Source of the DNA: an uncultured Collinsella sp. | GTDB lineage: Bacteria; Actinomycetota; Coriobacteriia; Coriobacteriales; Coriobacteriaceae | Reading direction: 5' to 3' | Length of the DNA: 42,284 bases | Assembly (NCBI GenBank): GCA_900547765.1 | Contig: URIA01000015.1 | Coordinates: 1 to 42,284, forward strand | In this document: piece after piece, positions 24,008 to 32,610 of the stretch | Position numbering within the stretch: the stretch's first letter is position 1 | How the letters are laid out: each line of letters opens with the position of its first letter | Notes under the pieces: model-generated | The model's input: only the letters and a program-made list of their open reading frames with translations | The model's database searches: none | Told to the model about the DNA's origin: nothing | Position numbers and translations under genes: made by a program

Positions 24008-27000
24008 ATGGCGAACACCCAGAACTATATTAACCACCTGCTGCAGAACACCGGCATTACGCCGGCGTGCAGTGAAGAAGAGCGCCTGGCTGCCGAGGAT
24101 ATCGCTCAGATTTTCCGCAACCACGGCTTTGACCCCGAGGTGCAGGAATTTAATGCTCCCGCGCCCAGCAGGTTGGCGTTTGCCGTTACCGGTATTCTCG
24201 CATTTGTCGGCGCCCTGCTGATGGGCATCGGCGGCGGTATCGGCTTGGTCGGCACCTTGCTGGCTATTGTCGGTGCCGTGCTCTACGTGCTCGAGCGCAC
24301 GGGGCATCCCGTGGTTTCGCGCCTGGGAAAGACCGGTGTGAGTCAAAATGTCATCGCCTATCACAAGGCCTCGGGCCCGCTTGCGTCTCCGCGCAACCGC
24401 CCGGTCGTCGTGGTGGCCCACTATGATTCCCCCCGCGCCGAGCTCCTTGCTCGCGAGCCCTACGCTCCGTATCGCGCGCTCATCGCCAAGCTCCTGCCTG
24501 TCGCCACGATCGCGCCCGCGGCTGTCGCCATCCTGCGTATCCTGCCGCTTCCCGGCGTGCTCAAGGTGCTGCTGTGGGTTGTCGCGATTCTGGCCTCCCT
24601 TGTGGCACTGGCCAACGCCGCCAATATCATCTCCAACCGTTTTGTGCTTCCCTACACGTCTGGCGCAGTGTGCAACAAGTCCTCTGTTGCCGCCATGCTC
24701 GGTGTCATGGACAACGTTGCCCCCTATCAGGACGAAAACGAGTTCCCCGACGACATTCCATTCGACACCTATTTTGGCGAGCAGAAGCGTCGCGCCGAGG
24801 AAATGGCGCGCGCGGCGGCCGAGTATGCCGCGGCCCAACAGCAAAACGACTACGGCAACACCATTGAATATGAGGAACCTTCCTACGACGAGGACGAGTT
24901 TGGCCAGCCGGTGGCGCCTGACGATGTACCCGAGCAGGAAGAGGCTTTTGATGGACAGATCGATGGTTTTGAGGGTGCCTCTGCCGACGAGACGCTGATC
25001 GGCGTTATCGCGCCCGAGGCTCAAGGCCAGACTGCCCAGGCCGAAGTGCCCACCGAGGAAAAGTCCACCGTCGAGCCGGCGGAGGAGCCCGCGGTGGTCG
25101 AAGTTGCCGAGCCCAAGCCCAAGCTCTATCGCAATGCCGCCGGCAATATCCGCTTTGGTTCGGATGCCATCCGAGCGCTCGGCATGCTTCCCGAGTCCTG
25201 TACGCTCGATTACGAAGAGGGTGAGGAGCCGACGTTTGAGCCGGAGCCTGCTCCCGTTGCACAGGAGCCTGCGCCCGCGGCCAATACGGCTGTTGCTCCC
25301 GCTGAGCCGGTCGCTGCCCCTGTTGCTGCCGCGGAGTCTGACGCAAAGCCCGCGCTCGATTCTGCAGCCGGTCTGGATATTCTGGCACCTGCCGCTCCGG
25401 CACAGGTTGAAGACGAGACCGCCGACGAAGACTATGACGAGTATCCGCAGCGCGTGTCCTATGAGAGTGACACCGATTTCTCGGCCGAGCTTCCCTCGAC
25501 AACGCCCCATGCCGATATCGCTTCCGCGTTCTCCTCGATTGGTGCCAGCGCTTCTAGCTTCTTTAAGGGTGCCTTTGCGAAGGGCAAGAAGTTCGTCGAC
25601 GACTTTGAGGAAAAGCGTGCCGCTGCCCGCGAGGCCGCCGAGCGGGAGGCCATCGCCCAGCAGCAGGCCGCCGAGGCCGAGCGTGAGCGTGCGGCACAGG
25701 AGTTCGAGCAGAGCGAGGCCGAACAGCCGGAGCCTGTCGATGTCGCCGACGCCACGACGTCCTTCGAGGCTCCGCAGCCGACATCCGCTGACGTTGCCGA
25801 GGCTACGACGTCCTTTGAGGCGCAGCAGGTCGATGGCACCATGTCATTTGATGCCACGATGACGTTTGAGAAGCAGGGCACCGCAATTGCCGAGCCCCTT
25901 TCCATCTCCGATGATGCCCAGGACGCCGCCGATGATTCGGTTGCAGACGAGGTCGATTCCGTTGAGGCCAGCGCACCCGAGCAGGTCGAGGCTCCTGCTA
26001 TGGAGCAGGAGTCCCCTGCGATTGGCGAGGCTCCCAAGACGGATGGGTCCAGGCCTTATTCTACGCAGATCTTTACCATGCCCGCGCCGAGCGACCCCGG
26101 TGCCACGGTGGCCAATGTCGCTCCCACGCAGGACGAGACAGTTGACTCCCTCATGGCGCAGATTTCGTCTCAGGTGCCTCCGCGCCAGCAAATGAATATC
26201 CCCGATCCGGCCTCCGCGCCCGCGCCCTCTTCGTCGCCGCTGGCCTCGGTCCCCGATCCGTCGCTGCCTTCGATGCAACAGGCCAACGTCGCGTCCCGAA
26301 CGTCGCTGTTCGATCTTCCCGATCCTTCGGCACAGACAAATGATCCCTTTGCGACGGCGCAGGGCCCCGAGCCCACATCGGCACCGGTCGCGACCCCCAT
26401 GCCCATCTCCTCGGGCGCACAACCGCTCGAGACCATCTCGGCTCCTGCTTCGACGGGCGCCAGGCCGCAGAAGCGTGGCCTGGGTGGCTTGTTCGGTCGC
26501 AAAAAGAAGAACGAGCAGGACAGCATGAGCGACTGGCTGGGCGTCGAAGACGATTACGATGCCAAGAAGTCTGGTCGCGGCATTGGCTCGTGGGATAACT
26601 TTGAGGATGACGACGACGGTTGGAAGGGCGGCGCCACCTCCTCCGATGGTGCTTCTGCCGAGGATATGCTCTCGGCCGTTGCCTCCATGGGTGACGATGA
26701 GCTGCTCGGCCACGATATCTGGTTCGTCGCAACGGGCGCGTCCGATTGCGACGGCGCCGGCATGAGGGCGTTTTTGGCCTCGCATCGTGACAAGCTCCGC
26801 GGTGTGTTCTTCATCAATCTCGAGTCTATCGGTGCCGGCAGGCTTTCGGTAGTAACGGTCGAGGGCGAGCAGCAGCTGTTTAAGGGCGATCGCCGCATCA
26901 TGAACCTTGTCAGCAAGGTGTGTAAGTCGTTCCACGTCGATTGCGGCGCGTTCGAGATGCCCTATGCAAAAACCGATGCATCCGCAGCGCTCGAGGCGAG

Positions 27001-27142
27001 CCGTCGCGCCCTTACGATCGCCGGTGTGGACGGCCCGCGCCTTGCCTGCGCTCGCACCGAGGATGACCTGCCGTACAACGTCAATCCGACCAATATCGCT
27101 ACGGTGTCCGAGGTCGTGACCGAGGTCATTCGTCGTTCGTAG
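24008..27142 (+). CDS. Membrane-anchored M28-like protein, probable pseudo-peptidase with ~650-residue insertion
   Basis: A 1044-residue protein. The N-terminal part (1-235) resembles an M28 zinc aminopeptidase: VVVVAHYDSPRAE (about 132-144) keeps the first zinc His. It contains hydrophobic stretches near 55-95 and 155-210, so it is membrane-bound. The usual NDNASG motif is replaced by CNKSSVAAMLGVM (about 220). The fold resumes near residue 898 (HDIWFVATGASDCDGAGM) with NLESIG and a His-free end (DLPYNVNPTNIATVSE). The bridging Asp, the catalytic Glu pair and the last His therefore look lost. Between the halves lie about 650 residues of acidic, Ala/Pro/Glu-rich low complexity with repeated ATTSFEA/TMSFDA motifs. 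The ATG at 24008 follows GTGGAGCGCAC. A binding or scaffold role is plausible; the function is unknown. Confidence 0.8.
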   Translation: MANTQNYINHLLQNTGITPACSEEERLAAEDIAQIFRNHGFDPEVQEFNAPAPSRLAFAVTGILAFVGALLMGIGGGIGLVGTLLAIVGAVLYVLERTGHPVVSRLGKTGVSQNVIAYHKASGPLASPRNRPVVVVAHYDSPRAELLAREPYAPYRALIAKLLPVATIAPAAVAILRILPLPGVLKVLLWVVAILASLVALANAANIISNRFVLPYTSGAVCNKSSVAAMLGVMDNVAPYQDENEFPDDIPFDTYFGEQKRRAEEMARAAAEYAAAQQQNDYGNTIEYEEPSYDEDEFGQPVAPDDVPEQEEAFDGQIDGFEGASADETLIGVIAPEAQGQTAQAEVPTEEKSTVEPAEEPAVVEVAEPKPKLYRNAAGNIRFGSDAIRALGMLPESCTLDYEEGEEPTFEPEPAPVAQEPAPAANTAVAPAEPVAAPVAAAESDAKPALDSAAGLDILAPAAPAQVEDETADEDYDEYPQRVSYESDTDFSAELPSTTPHADIASAFSSIGASASSFFKGAFAKGKKFVDDFEEKRAAAREAAEREAIAQQQAAEAERERAAQEFEQSEAEQPEPVDVADATTSFEAPQPTSADVAEATTSFEAQQVDGTMSFDATMTFEKQGTAIAEPLSISDDAQDAADDSVADEVDSVEASAPEQVEAPAMEQESPAIGEAPKTDGSRPYSTQIFTMPAPSDPGATVANVAPTQDETVDSLMAQISSQVPPRQQMNIPDPASAPAPSSSPLASVPDPSLPSMQQANVASRTSLFDLPDPSAQTNDPFATAQGPEPTSAPVATPMPISSGAQPLETISAPASTGARPQKRGLGGLFGRKKKNEQDSMSDWLGVEDDYDAKKSGRGIGSWDNFEDDDDGWKGGATSSDGASAEDMLSAVASMGDDELLGHDIWFVATGASDCDGAGMRAFLASHRDKLRGVFFINLESIGAGRLSVVTVEGEQQLFKGDRRIMNLVSKVCKSFHVDCGAFEMPYAKTDASAALEASRRALTIAGVDGPRLACARTEDDLPYNVNPTNIATVSEVVTEVIRRS

Positions 27143-27164
27143 ACAGACCCGCTAAGGAGTCAGC

Positions 27165-27383
27165 GTGTTTTCGTACATCAAGCGCCATTGGCCCATCTAT
27201 CTGATTTTGACCCTGATCGCTATCGCATTGGGTTTTGGGGCCGCGTATGTCGTTGGCGTTAAGGGCTCGACGCCCGAGACGACAATGAACGAAGAGGTGG
27301 AGCAAGAGCAAAGTTTGGGTGCCGACGGTATTTCCGAGTCCGATCAGGCAGCCATCGATGGCGGTTCGTCATCTGCTGAATAG
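27165..27383 (+). CDS. Small single-pass membrane protein
   Basis: A 72-residue protein of unknown function. A basic N-terminus (MFSYIKRHWP) precedes a membrane helix at about 11-31 (IYLILTLIAIALGFGAAYVV), then an acidic Ser-rich tail. The GTG start follows AAGGAG five bases upstream. It begins 22 bases after the M28-like gene and is probably cotranscribed with it, so it may be a partner subunit. Confidence 0.8.
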   Translation: MFSYIKRHWPIYLILTLIAIALGFGAAYVVGVKGSTPETTMNEEVEQEQSLGADGISESDQAAIDGGSSSAE

Positions 27384-27406
27384 CCGATTCATCGTTTATG
27401 CCCAAG

Positions 27407-27442
27407 GCGGGCGAGCCGGGAGACTGGCTCGCCCGCTTTTTT
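27407..27442 (+). terminator. Terminator after the M28-like unit
   Basis: An 11-pair stem GCGGGCGAGCC / GGCTCGCCCGC with eight-base loop is followed by TTTTTT. It also lies just beyond the stop of the converging adhesin gene, but has no T run in that direction. Confidence 0.9.
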
Positions 27443-27448
27443 ATCGTG

Positions 27449-30400
27449 CTAGCGCTTCTTTGTGGCTGACTTAAGGCGAGCGAACCATAGGGCCGCAGTG
27501 CCCGAGGTCAGGAGTGCGGTGATGCATGCGGCGACGGTAACAGACCCCGTTGCCGGCAGGTTCTGAGGCAGGGCGCATCGTTGGATGACGCGGTCCTCAT
27601 CATGCGCCTCGAGTTTATCGCCACCGCCGTTGCGACAAAGATCGACGTGCGCGCTGTTGGCAAGTGCGGTTTGGGGCGTATAGGACGACGTTGCCTGCAT
27701 ATGCACGACTGCGCCTCGGGCATCCGAGCTAAGGGCCGCCTTGGCATCGTCAAGATCGTCATGTTCGTCTTTAAGGTCATCCCGGGTCCAAGAGCCCGCC
27801 TCGCTTCTGGTTGTAAAGTCGGCGGCTACCGTACCGTATTCAAAACGGATGCCCGTGATGACGGCGTTGTCTGTAAGATCAATCTCTTTCGTATCGAGCG
27901 TGACGGACTTGTCCGTCGGGATATCTGCTTTCCATAGGTGCCACCCGTCGTAATCGACGAGACGCACATCGTCGCCCAGCAGCTTTGTGACCTCTTCCGT
28001 TTCGAGCCAAGGATTGCGATGCCCGTCGTCAAGCGTTGCATTGACCTGCTTGCCCGTATCGCTTGTTCCTGCCGGAGACGTTCGATACCACACGTTGCAC
28101 AGCCCGTTTAGATCACCGATCGCAATAGGGGTTTCAACGGCAACAAGTTTCGCTGCGCCATCTTTGGCGCACTCGAGGTCGTCGGTGATGGTCAACTCGT
28201 CGACCCAGGCGCTCGACTCATTTTTGGCGTCGATGGTATAGGAGAAGGCGCCTTGCGTATTAGTCCGTGCTTTGGCTCGGTTTTTTCCGTCACCGTTGGC
28301 AACGAGTTTGCTTATGACTGGCTGCGCAATCTCTTGGCGTTTATCGACACTTCCCCTGATCTCGATAGGGGTATCCTTCATGGCCATGGTTTGAACTTCT
28401 CCCGTGGCCTTTACTTCAAACGTTATCTCTTCGGAGAGGTCGTAGGTTCGCGGAGACATCGTTTCGCGCAGGGTGTAGGTGCCGGGTGAAAGGTGCTCAA
28501 TGCGGTGTGGTTTGCCGGATGAAGTCCAAGAATCAATTTCGTTGCCATTGGAGTCGCAGAGGACAAGCTCAGCGCCTGTCACTTCCTGACCTCCGCACGC
28601 GTCGACTTTGGAGATATCGATCTTGGTGTAGTCGTTGGAAACGTCAAGGTGCACTTCGATCACGGGCGTTTGCTGGTCAGCGTACGACAACTTCACAGTG
28701 TGTGGGGTCGGGTTGAGCAGATAACCTTCGGGCGCTTGTGTTTCGACGACCTCGTAGGTGGCGGTACCGCATCCCAACGAAAGATGGTCGACTCGCGCAT
28801 GCCCCCGTTCGTCGGTTGTAACGGTGGCGACGGTTTCGCCATCCAGGGCGACGATGCTGCCGTCGGTTTGCACGATGTCGCCGTCAGCGCGGATGTCAAA
28901 CGTGGCTCCAGCGAGGGCGCGCCCATCTACAGCATCCGTCTTAATGATTTCGATGCTTCCGGTTGCGGCGTTGTCATAGAACGAGGCGACGGCGACCGGC
29001 GTCAGATTTCTGTCGGCGGGAATCGTTATCTCCAGGTCTTCTCCGCGCAGATACGGTTCCTTGGCCGATGCCTCGTGCACGTAGTATGTTCCGGGATTAA
29101 GTGATTCGGGCAGCGTGACGGCTCCGGCTGTATCGGTTGTGAAGGTATTCATTACATTGTGGGCCGGATACCAACATGTTTGCGAGACGGGCTCGTGGTG
29201 GCTATCGAGCAGCTGGAACGTAAAGCCGGCAAGTGGTACGGTGCCGCCGGTCTGAGCATCGCGCTTTACGATTTGAAGGTGTGTCGATAAGGCATGGTTG
29301 TCAATGATGTACTGAAGCTCGGCTCCGTCTGCGGTCTGCTCTGCTGTGATGGTCCATTCCCCTGCTTGCTTAAATCCTTCAGGGACCGTTTCTGCAACCT
29401 CGCGAACGGTGTAGCCCGCGCGGTCGTAGGGAATGGCACCGTGAGCGCCGGCGGGTCGTTTGCCTGCGCCAAACCATGCTTCGGGCTGGTCTTTGGTGGA
29501 GGCAAAGCCGTAAACGTTTGTGGTCAACGTGCCGACGACTTGTTGGGAGCTATTGCTGACAACTTCAAAGACGACGCCTCCCGCCGGCTGCTCAAGGCCG
29601 GACTCATCGTTATCGCCATGGTCCTTAAACTTCGAGATTTCAAGGTCAAAGGCGATGGGGATGTTGGGAATACGGCTTTCGAGCTCAACGATGCCCGTAT
29701 CTCCGAGTTGCTCAGCACCGACGGTGTAGCTCCAACAGTCGTTTGCAATCAGGTAGCCCTCGGGCGCTTTCGATTCGTAGATGGTAAAGGTGCCCAGAGG
29801 AACGTCATTGAGGATCGCCCGTCCGTTTTCGTCGGTCGTAAGGGTGCGAGTCCAGCCGGGAGTTGATTGTGAGACGCAGGTGAATTCAGCGCCCGCAAGC
29901 GACGCCCCAACCTGGGCGCCGGCATCCGTGGCGGCATCGACTTTTGCAATACGCAAGGTGATGGTGCCGGGCTGCTCGTTGACGGTGACATGTTCACCGC
30001 TGTTTTGTGTGGTGAAGGCTATTCGGTCGCTTCGAGGGATATAGCCTGCCGGGGCTTTGGTTTCGACCAGGTAATATGCCGTATTGGGCGAAAGCGTTGC
30101 TTGTGCATGCCCATTTTCGTCCGTCTGGATAGTGCCGACACGTGCATCGCCTGCACTTTCAAAGATATCGAAGGTTGCGCTACCGAGCCTGTAGGCGTCG
30201 TTTCCGGCGGTGATGTCAGCCTGGGACGATTGTTTTTGGAACGATACGGAGACGGCGGGCAGAACATAGAGCATGTCCTGGTGTCGACCCTCGCCCGAGA
30301 CCGGGCCGTGATAACGCCTGGCTCGATGTGGGGCCGCCTTAATGGATCCGGACTTAGCGCTGTCGTAGAGCCAACGTGCAGCCGCTACGGCCTCGGCGTT

Positions 30401-30880
30401 TTCGTAAAACCTGCCGCTTCGGGCAACGCCCTTACTGTTCGTATACGAATAGGTGCCATCGGGGCGTGTGGTTCCATTGAGCATCCACACGGCAATTTGG
30501 GTGGCGGCGCGGGCAAGATCGGGCGAAAGGTTGTGGCCGCCAAAGGATGTGCTGGAGGGGTATCCATGGCAGACGATGGCGGCAAATTCGTCATCGAGCC
30601 ACGTCCAGCCCTGGTTATATGTGCGCCATGCTCCTCCCGGTTTGCTAGGGCCGGGATATTCTTGGTTCATGCAGTACGAAATCGAGGTGTCTTGTGCCTC
30701 GTATCTGCCGACACCAAAGGGGCCACAATCGTCGCTTATGGTGCGGAAATTAAGGGCATCGCTTCCATCGACGGCGAGCGCAACCCCTGGGGCCAGGCAG
30801 CCGATCAGAAAAAAGAGGAGCAGGAGCAGCGGGCCTGTTGCGATTGCGCTGTGGACAGAGTGCGTGGGTGCGTTGGACAT
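27449..30880 (-). CDS. Thioester- and SpaA-domain surface adhesin, LPATG anchored
   Basis: A 1143-residue cell-wall protein. A signal peptide (about 1-36) is followed by a thioester domain: ISYCMNQEYPGP gives Cys70 and ARAATQIAVW gives Gln128, the pair expected to form an internal Cys-Gln thioester that bonds covalently to host surfaces. Five or more SpaA/Cna_B-like domains follow, recognisable by TDENGHA/TDENGRA turns and YxLVETKAPAGY or YEVVETQAPEGYLL endings; these usually carry Lys-Asn isopeptide bonds. A non-repeated region then leads to the sorting signal LPATG, a hydrophobic helix and RLKSATKKR. An unusual LIGC sequence lies in the signal peptide and resembles a lipobox. The start is ATG 30880 behind AAGGAGCAGCC. 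No sortase gene is in the window. Confidence 0.9.
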   Translation of the reverse strand: MSNAPTHSVHSAIATGPLLLLLFFLIGCLAPGVALAVDGSDALNFRTISDDCGPFGVGRYEAQDTSISYCMNQEYPGPSKPGGAWRTYNQGWTWLDDEFAAIVCHGYPSSTSFGGHNLSPDLARAATQIAVWMLNGTTRPDGTYSYTNSKGVARSGRFYENAEAVAAARWLYDSAKSGSIKAAPHRARRYHGPVSGEGRHQDMLYVLPAVSVSFQKQSSQADITAGNDAYRLGSATFDIFESAGDARVGTIQTDENGHAQATLSPNTAYYLVETKAPAGYIPRSDRIAFTTQNSGEHVTVNEQPGTITLRIAKVDAATDAGAQVGASLAGAEFTCVSQSTPGWTRTLTTDENGRAILNDVPLGTFTIYESKAPEGYLIANDCWSYTVGAEQLGDTGIVELESRIPNIPIAFDLEISKFKDHGDNDESGLEQPAGGVVFEVVSNSSQQVVGTLTTNVYGFASTKDQPEAWFGAGKRPAGAHGAIPYDRAGYTVREVAETVPEGFKQAGEWTITAEQTADGAELQYIIDNHALSTHLQIVKRDAQTGGTVPLAGFTFQLLDSHHEPVSQTCWYPAHNVMNTFTTDTAGAVTLPESLNPGTYYVHEASAKEPYLRGEDLEITIPADRNLTPVAVASFYDNAATGSIEIIKTDAVDGRALAGATFDIRADGDIVQTDGSIVALDGETVATVTTDERGHARVDHLSLGCGTATYEVVETQAPEGYLLNPTPHTVKLSYADQQTPVIEVHLDVSNDYTKIDISKVDACGGQEVTGAELVLCDSNGNEIDSWTSSGKPHRIEHLSPGTYTLRETMSPRTYDLSEEITFEVKATGEVQTMAMKDTPIEIRGSVDKRQEIAQPVISKLVANGDGKNRAKARTNTQGAFSYTIDAKNESSAWVDELTITDDLECAKDGAAKLVAVETPIAIGDLNGLCNVWYRTSPAGTSDTGKQVNATLDDGHRNPWLETEEVTKLLGDDVRLVDYDGWHLWKADIPTDKSVTLDTKEIDLTDNAVITGIRFEYGTVAADFTTRSEAGSWTRDDLKDEHDDLDDAKAALSSDARGAVVHMQATSSYTPQTALANSAHVDLCRNGGGDKLEAHDEDRVIQRCALPQNLPATGSVTVAACITALLTSGTAALWFARLKSATKKR

Positions 30881-31134
30881 GGCTGCTCCTTATCCCTCGT
30901 GCGCCGCACGGGGAGGCCGCGGCGCTTGGGATGAGGCTACCGCCATGGTTCATGCGGGTAAGTACCAGAAGCTGACCAAAAGCTTGCCCGATTTCTGATA
31001 AATCGAGCCCAAATACAACAATCAGATAAAAGCGCAGGTAGAAGATGGTAAGAAAAGAAAGACAAAGGTCCTCATCTCCACAATTGGCACGGTTTTCAAA
31101 CGATTCTCCACAGCTAAAACAAGCATCGACACCC
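30881..31134. other. Gap before tRNA-Gly
   Basis: The gap upstream of the adhesin and the tRNA holds no gene. It presumably carries the adhesin promoter on the minus strand, but no strong match was found. Confidence 0.4.
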
Positions 31135-31164
31135 TTGTATCGAACAAGACAACCGCGTTATACT
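31135..31164 (+). promoter_or_regulatory. tRNA-Gly promoter
   Basis: -35 TTGTAT (31135-31140) and -10 TATACT (31159-31164) lie 18 bases apart, ending 13 bases before the mature tRNA. Confidence 0.65.
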
Positions 31165-31177
31165 AGCCAACACACAA

Positions 31178-31252
31178 GCGGGCATCGCCAAGTGGTAAGG
31201 CATCAGCTTCCCAAGCTGACACTCGCGGGTTCGAGTCCCGTTGCCCGCTCCA
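31178..31252 (+). tRNA. tRNA-Gly (CCC)
   Basis: A 75-base gene including encoded CCA. The acceptor stem GCGGGCA / TGCCCGC, D-arm, anticodon stem TCAGC / GCTGA with loop TTCCCAA (anticodon CCC at 31210-31212) and T-arm GCGGGTTCGAGTCCCGT all fold. Its 3' part from the anticodon loop on is attL of the integrated element, so the tRNA is kept intact by the element's end. Its original terminator now lies at 36618. Confidence 0.97.
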
Positions 31253-31253
31253 G
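31208..31253. repeat. attL, 46-bp direct repeat within tRNA-Gly
   Basis: This is identical over 46 bases to 36560-36605. It starts in the anticodon loop and runs one base past CCA; the flanks diverge on both sides. The position is typical of tyrosine-integrase elements. Confidence 0.95.
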
Positions 31254-31310
31254 ACAAAACAGCAGGTCAAGAGCTTAGAGCGCTTGGCCTGTTTCCTTTT
31301 TGAGTCTTTC

Positions 31311-31341
31311 GCCGCAATGAAATGCCGCAAAATCGCCGCAA
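31311..31341. promoter_or_regulatory. Integrase arm-type sites, left end
   Basis: Three direct copies of GCCGCAA start at 31311, 31324 and 31335, spaced 13 and 11 bases. The same heptamer recurs at the other end next to the integrase, as expected of arm-binding sites. Confidence 0.65.
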
Positions 31342-31380
31342 AACTCCGATGAAATGCCTTTAGGGCTGACGCTGCCCGAG

Positions 31381-31578
31381 CCCTTTTTAGGGCTTGGGAT
31401 AATTGCGATTGAACGGCCCGGCTAACGCCCTCGGCTCCCTTTTTTAGTTGTTGACAAAGTTGACGTTAAAGCAGCGGGGCCGCACCCCGGATACCGGGAT
31501 ACGGCCCTTTTTTAGTTGTTCAGATTATTCGCATTGAACGGCCTTTTTAGGGCTTCAGAAACTTCACTTTGAACGGCC
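31381..31578. repeat. Four imperfect ~38-bp repeats near attL
   Basis: Copies at 31381-31418, about 31437-31474 (diverged), 31506-31543 and 31542-31578 start with CCTTTTTAG/CCCTTTTTTAG. Three of them end with TTGAACGGCC, while the middles vary. Some are preceded by GC-rich inverted sequence, giving terminator-like hairpins on the plus strand. The 422-base stretch 31254-31675 holds no gene otherwise. Iterons, a transcription barrier or a structured RNA are possibilities. Confidence 0.6.
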
Positions 31579-31675
31579 CCGCCCTCGGTGCGGTATCGGC
31601 TTGGAACCGCGCGGCTTGGTCTACGGAGAACCGCGCCCCGATACCGCCCCGGCGACGGGGCCACCCCTGCGGACG

Positions 31676-32036
31676 CTAGGCCCTGAGCCAATGCGCCCCG
31701 CCCCGGCCCCGGACGTAGACGGGGGCGTAGGCGGCGACTATCACGCCGTCGACTGTAAGCCCGTCCTCCGGTTTGGCGTCACGTGGCACTGTGGCGGCTT
31801 CTAGGGCCGTATCCAACGGCTGCACCTCCAACGTCCCCGCCTCGGCGTTAACGCGCCGAATTCGGGCAATCTGGGGCGCTGACGGGCAATCGTTGGCGGT
31901 CGAGCACGCCACCAAATCGCCGCGCCCCGGCTCTAGGCCCGTGTCCACCTCAACGACAACCCCCCCCCGCAGGTGCGCCGCCCACTATCTCCGGCAGTCC
32001 CTCGCCGTTCATGCCCCCGATAAATCGAGTCGCCAT
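31676..32036 (-). pseudogene. Element gene interrupted at a run of nine G
   Basis: The ATG at 32036 follows a strong AGGAGGAGAC and opens MATRFIGGMNGEGLPEIVGG. The frame then enters a nine-G run (31960-31968) and stops six bases after it, at TGA. With one G fewer the frame continues to 31676, giving 119 residues including VDTGLEPGRGDLVACSTAND and DGVIVAAYAPVYV. The span of 361 bases is exactly one base too long. This may be a phase-variable gene caught off, a sequencing error or a recent mutation. The GRGDLV...DGVIVAAY pattern faintly recalls the beta-rich half of LexA/S24 proteins, without a visible Ser-Lys dyad; function unknown. Confidence 0.7.
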
Positions 32037-32188
32037 GTCTCCTCCTCGTCTCCCCGTTCCGTTCCGGCGCTCCCCATGTTGCGCCCCCGCCGCCTCCCAC
32101 TGGGCCTCGTCGAGCACGCCCCGGCGAAACGCCGAAACCCTGCACACGCCACACCCCCGGCCCCGCCTCACGGGTTCGCCTCGGCATG
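32037..32188. other. Short gap upstream of the G-run gene
   Basis: GC-rich DNA. An in-frame minus-strand extension from GTG 32171 exists, but it lacks a ribosome site and looks like chance coding. Confidence 0.4.
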
Positions 32189-32212
32189 AAAAGGCCCCGC
32201 CGTGGCGGGGCC
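32189..32212 (-). terminator. Terminator inside the element
   Basis: GGCCCCGCC / GGCGGGGCC hairpin followed by TTTT on the minus strand, ending the 32222-32610 genes. Confidence 0.75.
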
Positions 32213-32221
32213 TGCTGTTGT

Positions 32222-32488
32222 CTAGGGGACGGGAACCTCTTTAGCCTCCCCCATCTCAAGCTCGATAGTAGATGGACTCTCGCCTCTGAGAAAATATGGA
32301 ATCGGGAAGAAGTCAATCCTCCCCGTTTCCTTGTCGATGGCGTACGGAGTGTCGCCCGGGGCCATCTTTCCATCGAAACCGAACCAGACAAACCAATGGT
32401 ATTTGCCCTCGTATGCGCACACCGGGCCGTATCCGTCTACGGCCTCCTCTTCCAGAATCGGCTTTATGGCCTCTTCCAATGTGAGCAT
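32222..32488 (-). CDS. Small protein resembling YrhB/Imm35-type domain
   Basis: An 88-residue protein. TLEEAIKPILEEE opens the sequence; YHWFVWFGFDG, then GDTPYAIDKETGRIDFF, recalls the W..F...G..PY.VDK.TG pattern of the YrhB/Imm35 domain, some members of which are immunity proteins. This is a pattern resemblance only. The ATG at 32488 follows GGAGG nine bases upstream, inside the end of the preceding gene, which it overlaps by 25 bases. A longer frame from 32572 is possible but has no better start. Confidence 0.6.
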   Translation of the reverse strand: MLTLEEAIKPILEEEAVDGYGPVCAYEGKYHWFVWFGFDGKMAPGDTPYAIDKETGRIDFFPIPYFLRGESPSTIELEMGEAKEVPVP

Positions 32489-32610
32489 AACTGCCAACCT
32501 CCCCAATCGCCCGTAAGCCACGTTGAGAACGCCCCCGCGCCCTCGTCGTGCGGGATAGATCTCCATGAGCACCCCACCTGCATCGTTCGGCGTTTCCCGT
32601 TCTCGTCCAT
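32464..32610 (-). CDS. Small hypothetical protein, 48 residues
   Basis: Starts MDENGKRRTMQVGCSWRSIP and is Trp/Gly-rich at the end (STWLTGDWGGWQL). The ATG at 32610 is preceded by GAAAGAGG at good spacing. It overlaps the next gene by 25 bases, suggesting translational coupling. No family is recognised. Confidence 0.5.
   Translation of the reverse strand: MDENGKRRTMQVGCSWRSIPHDEGAGAFSTWLTGDWGGWQLCSHWKRP

Noticed and set aside
23957..25510. 517-residue frame opposite the M28-like gene
   Set aside because: It mirrors the repetitive GC-rich insertion; low-complexity antisense frame.
31933..32391. 152-residue minus-strand frame across the G9 region
   Set aside because: Very Gly/Arg-rich, overlaps a terminator and better-supported genes on the same strand, and has no good start.
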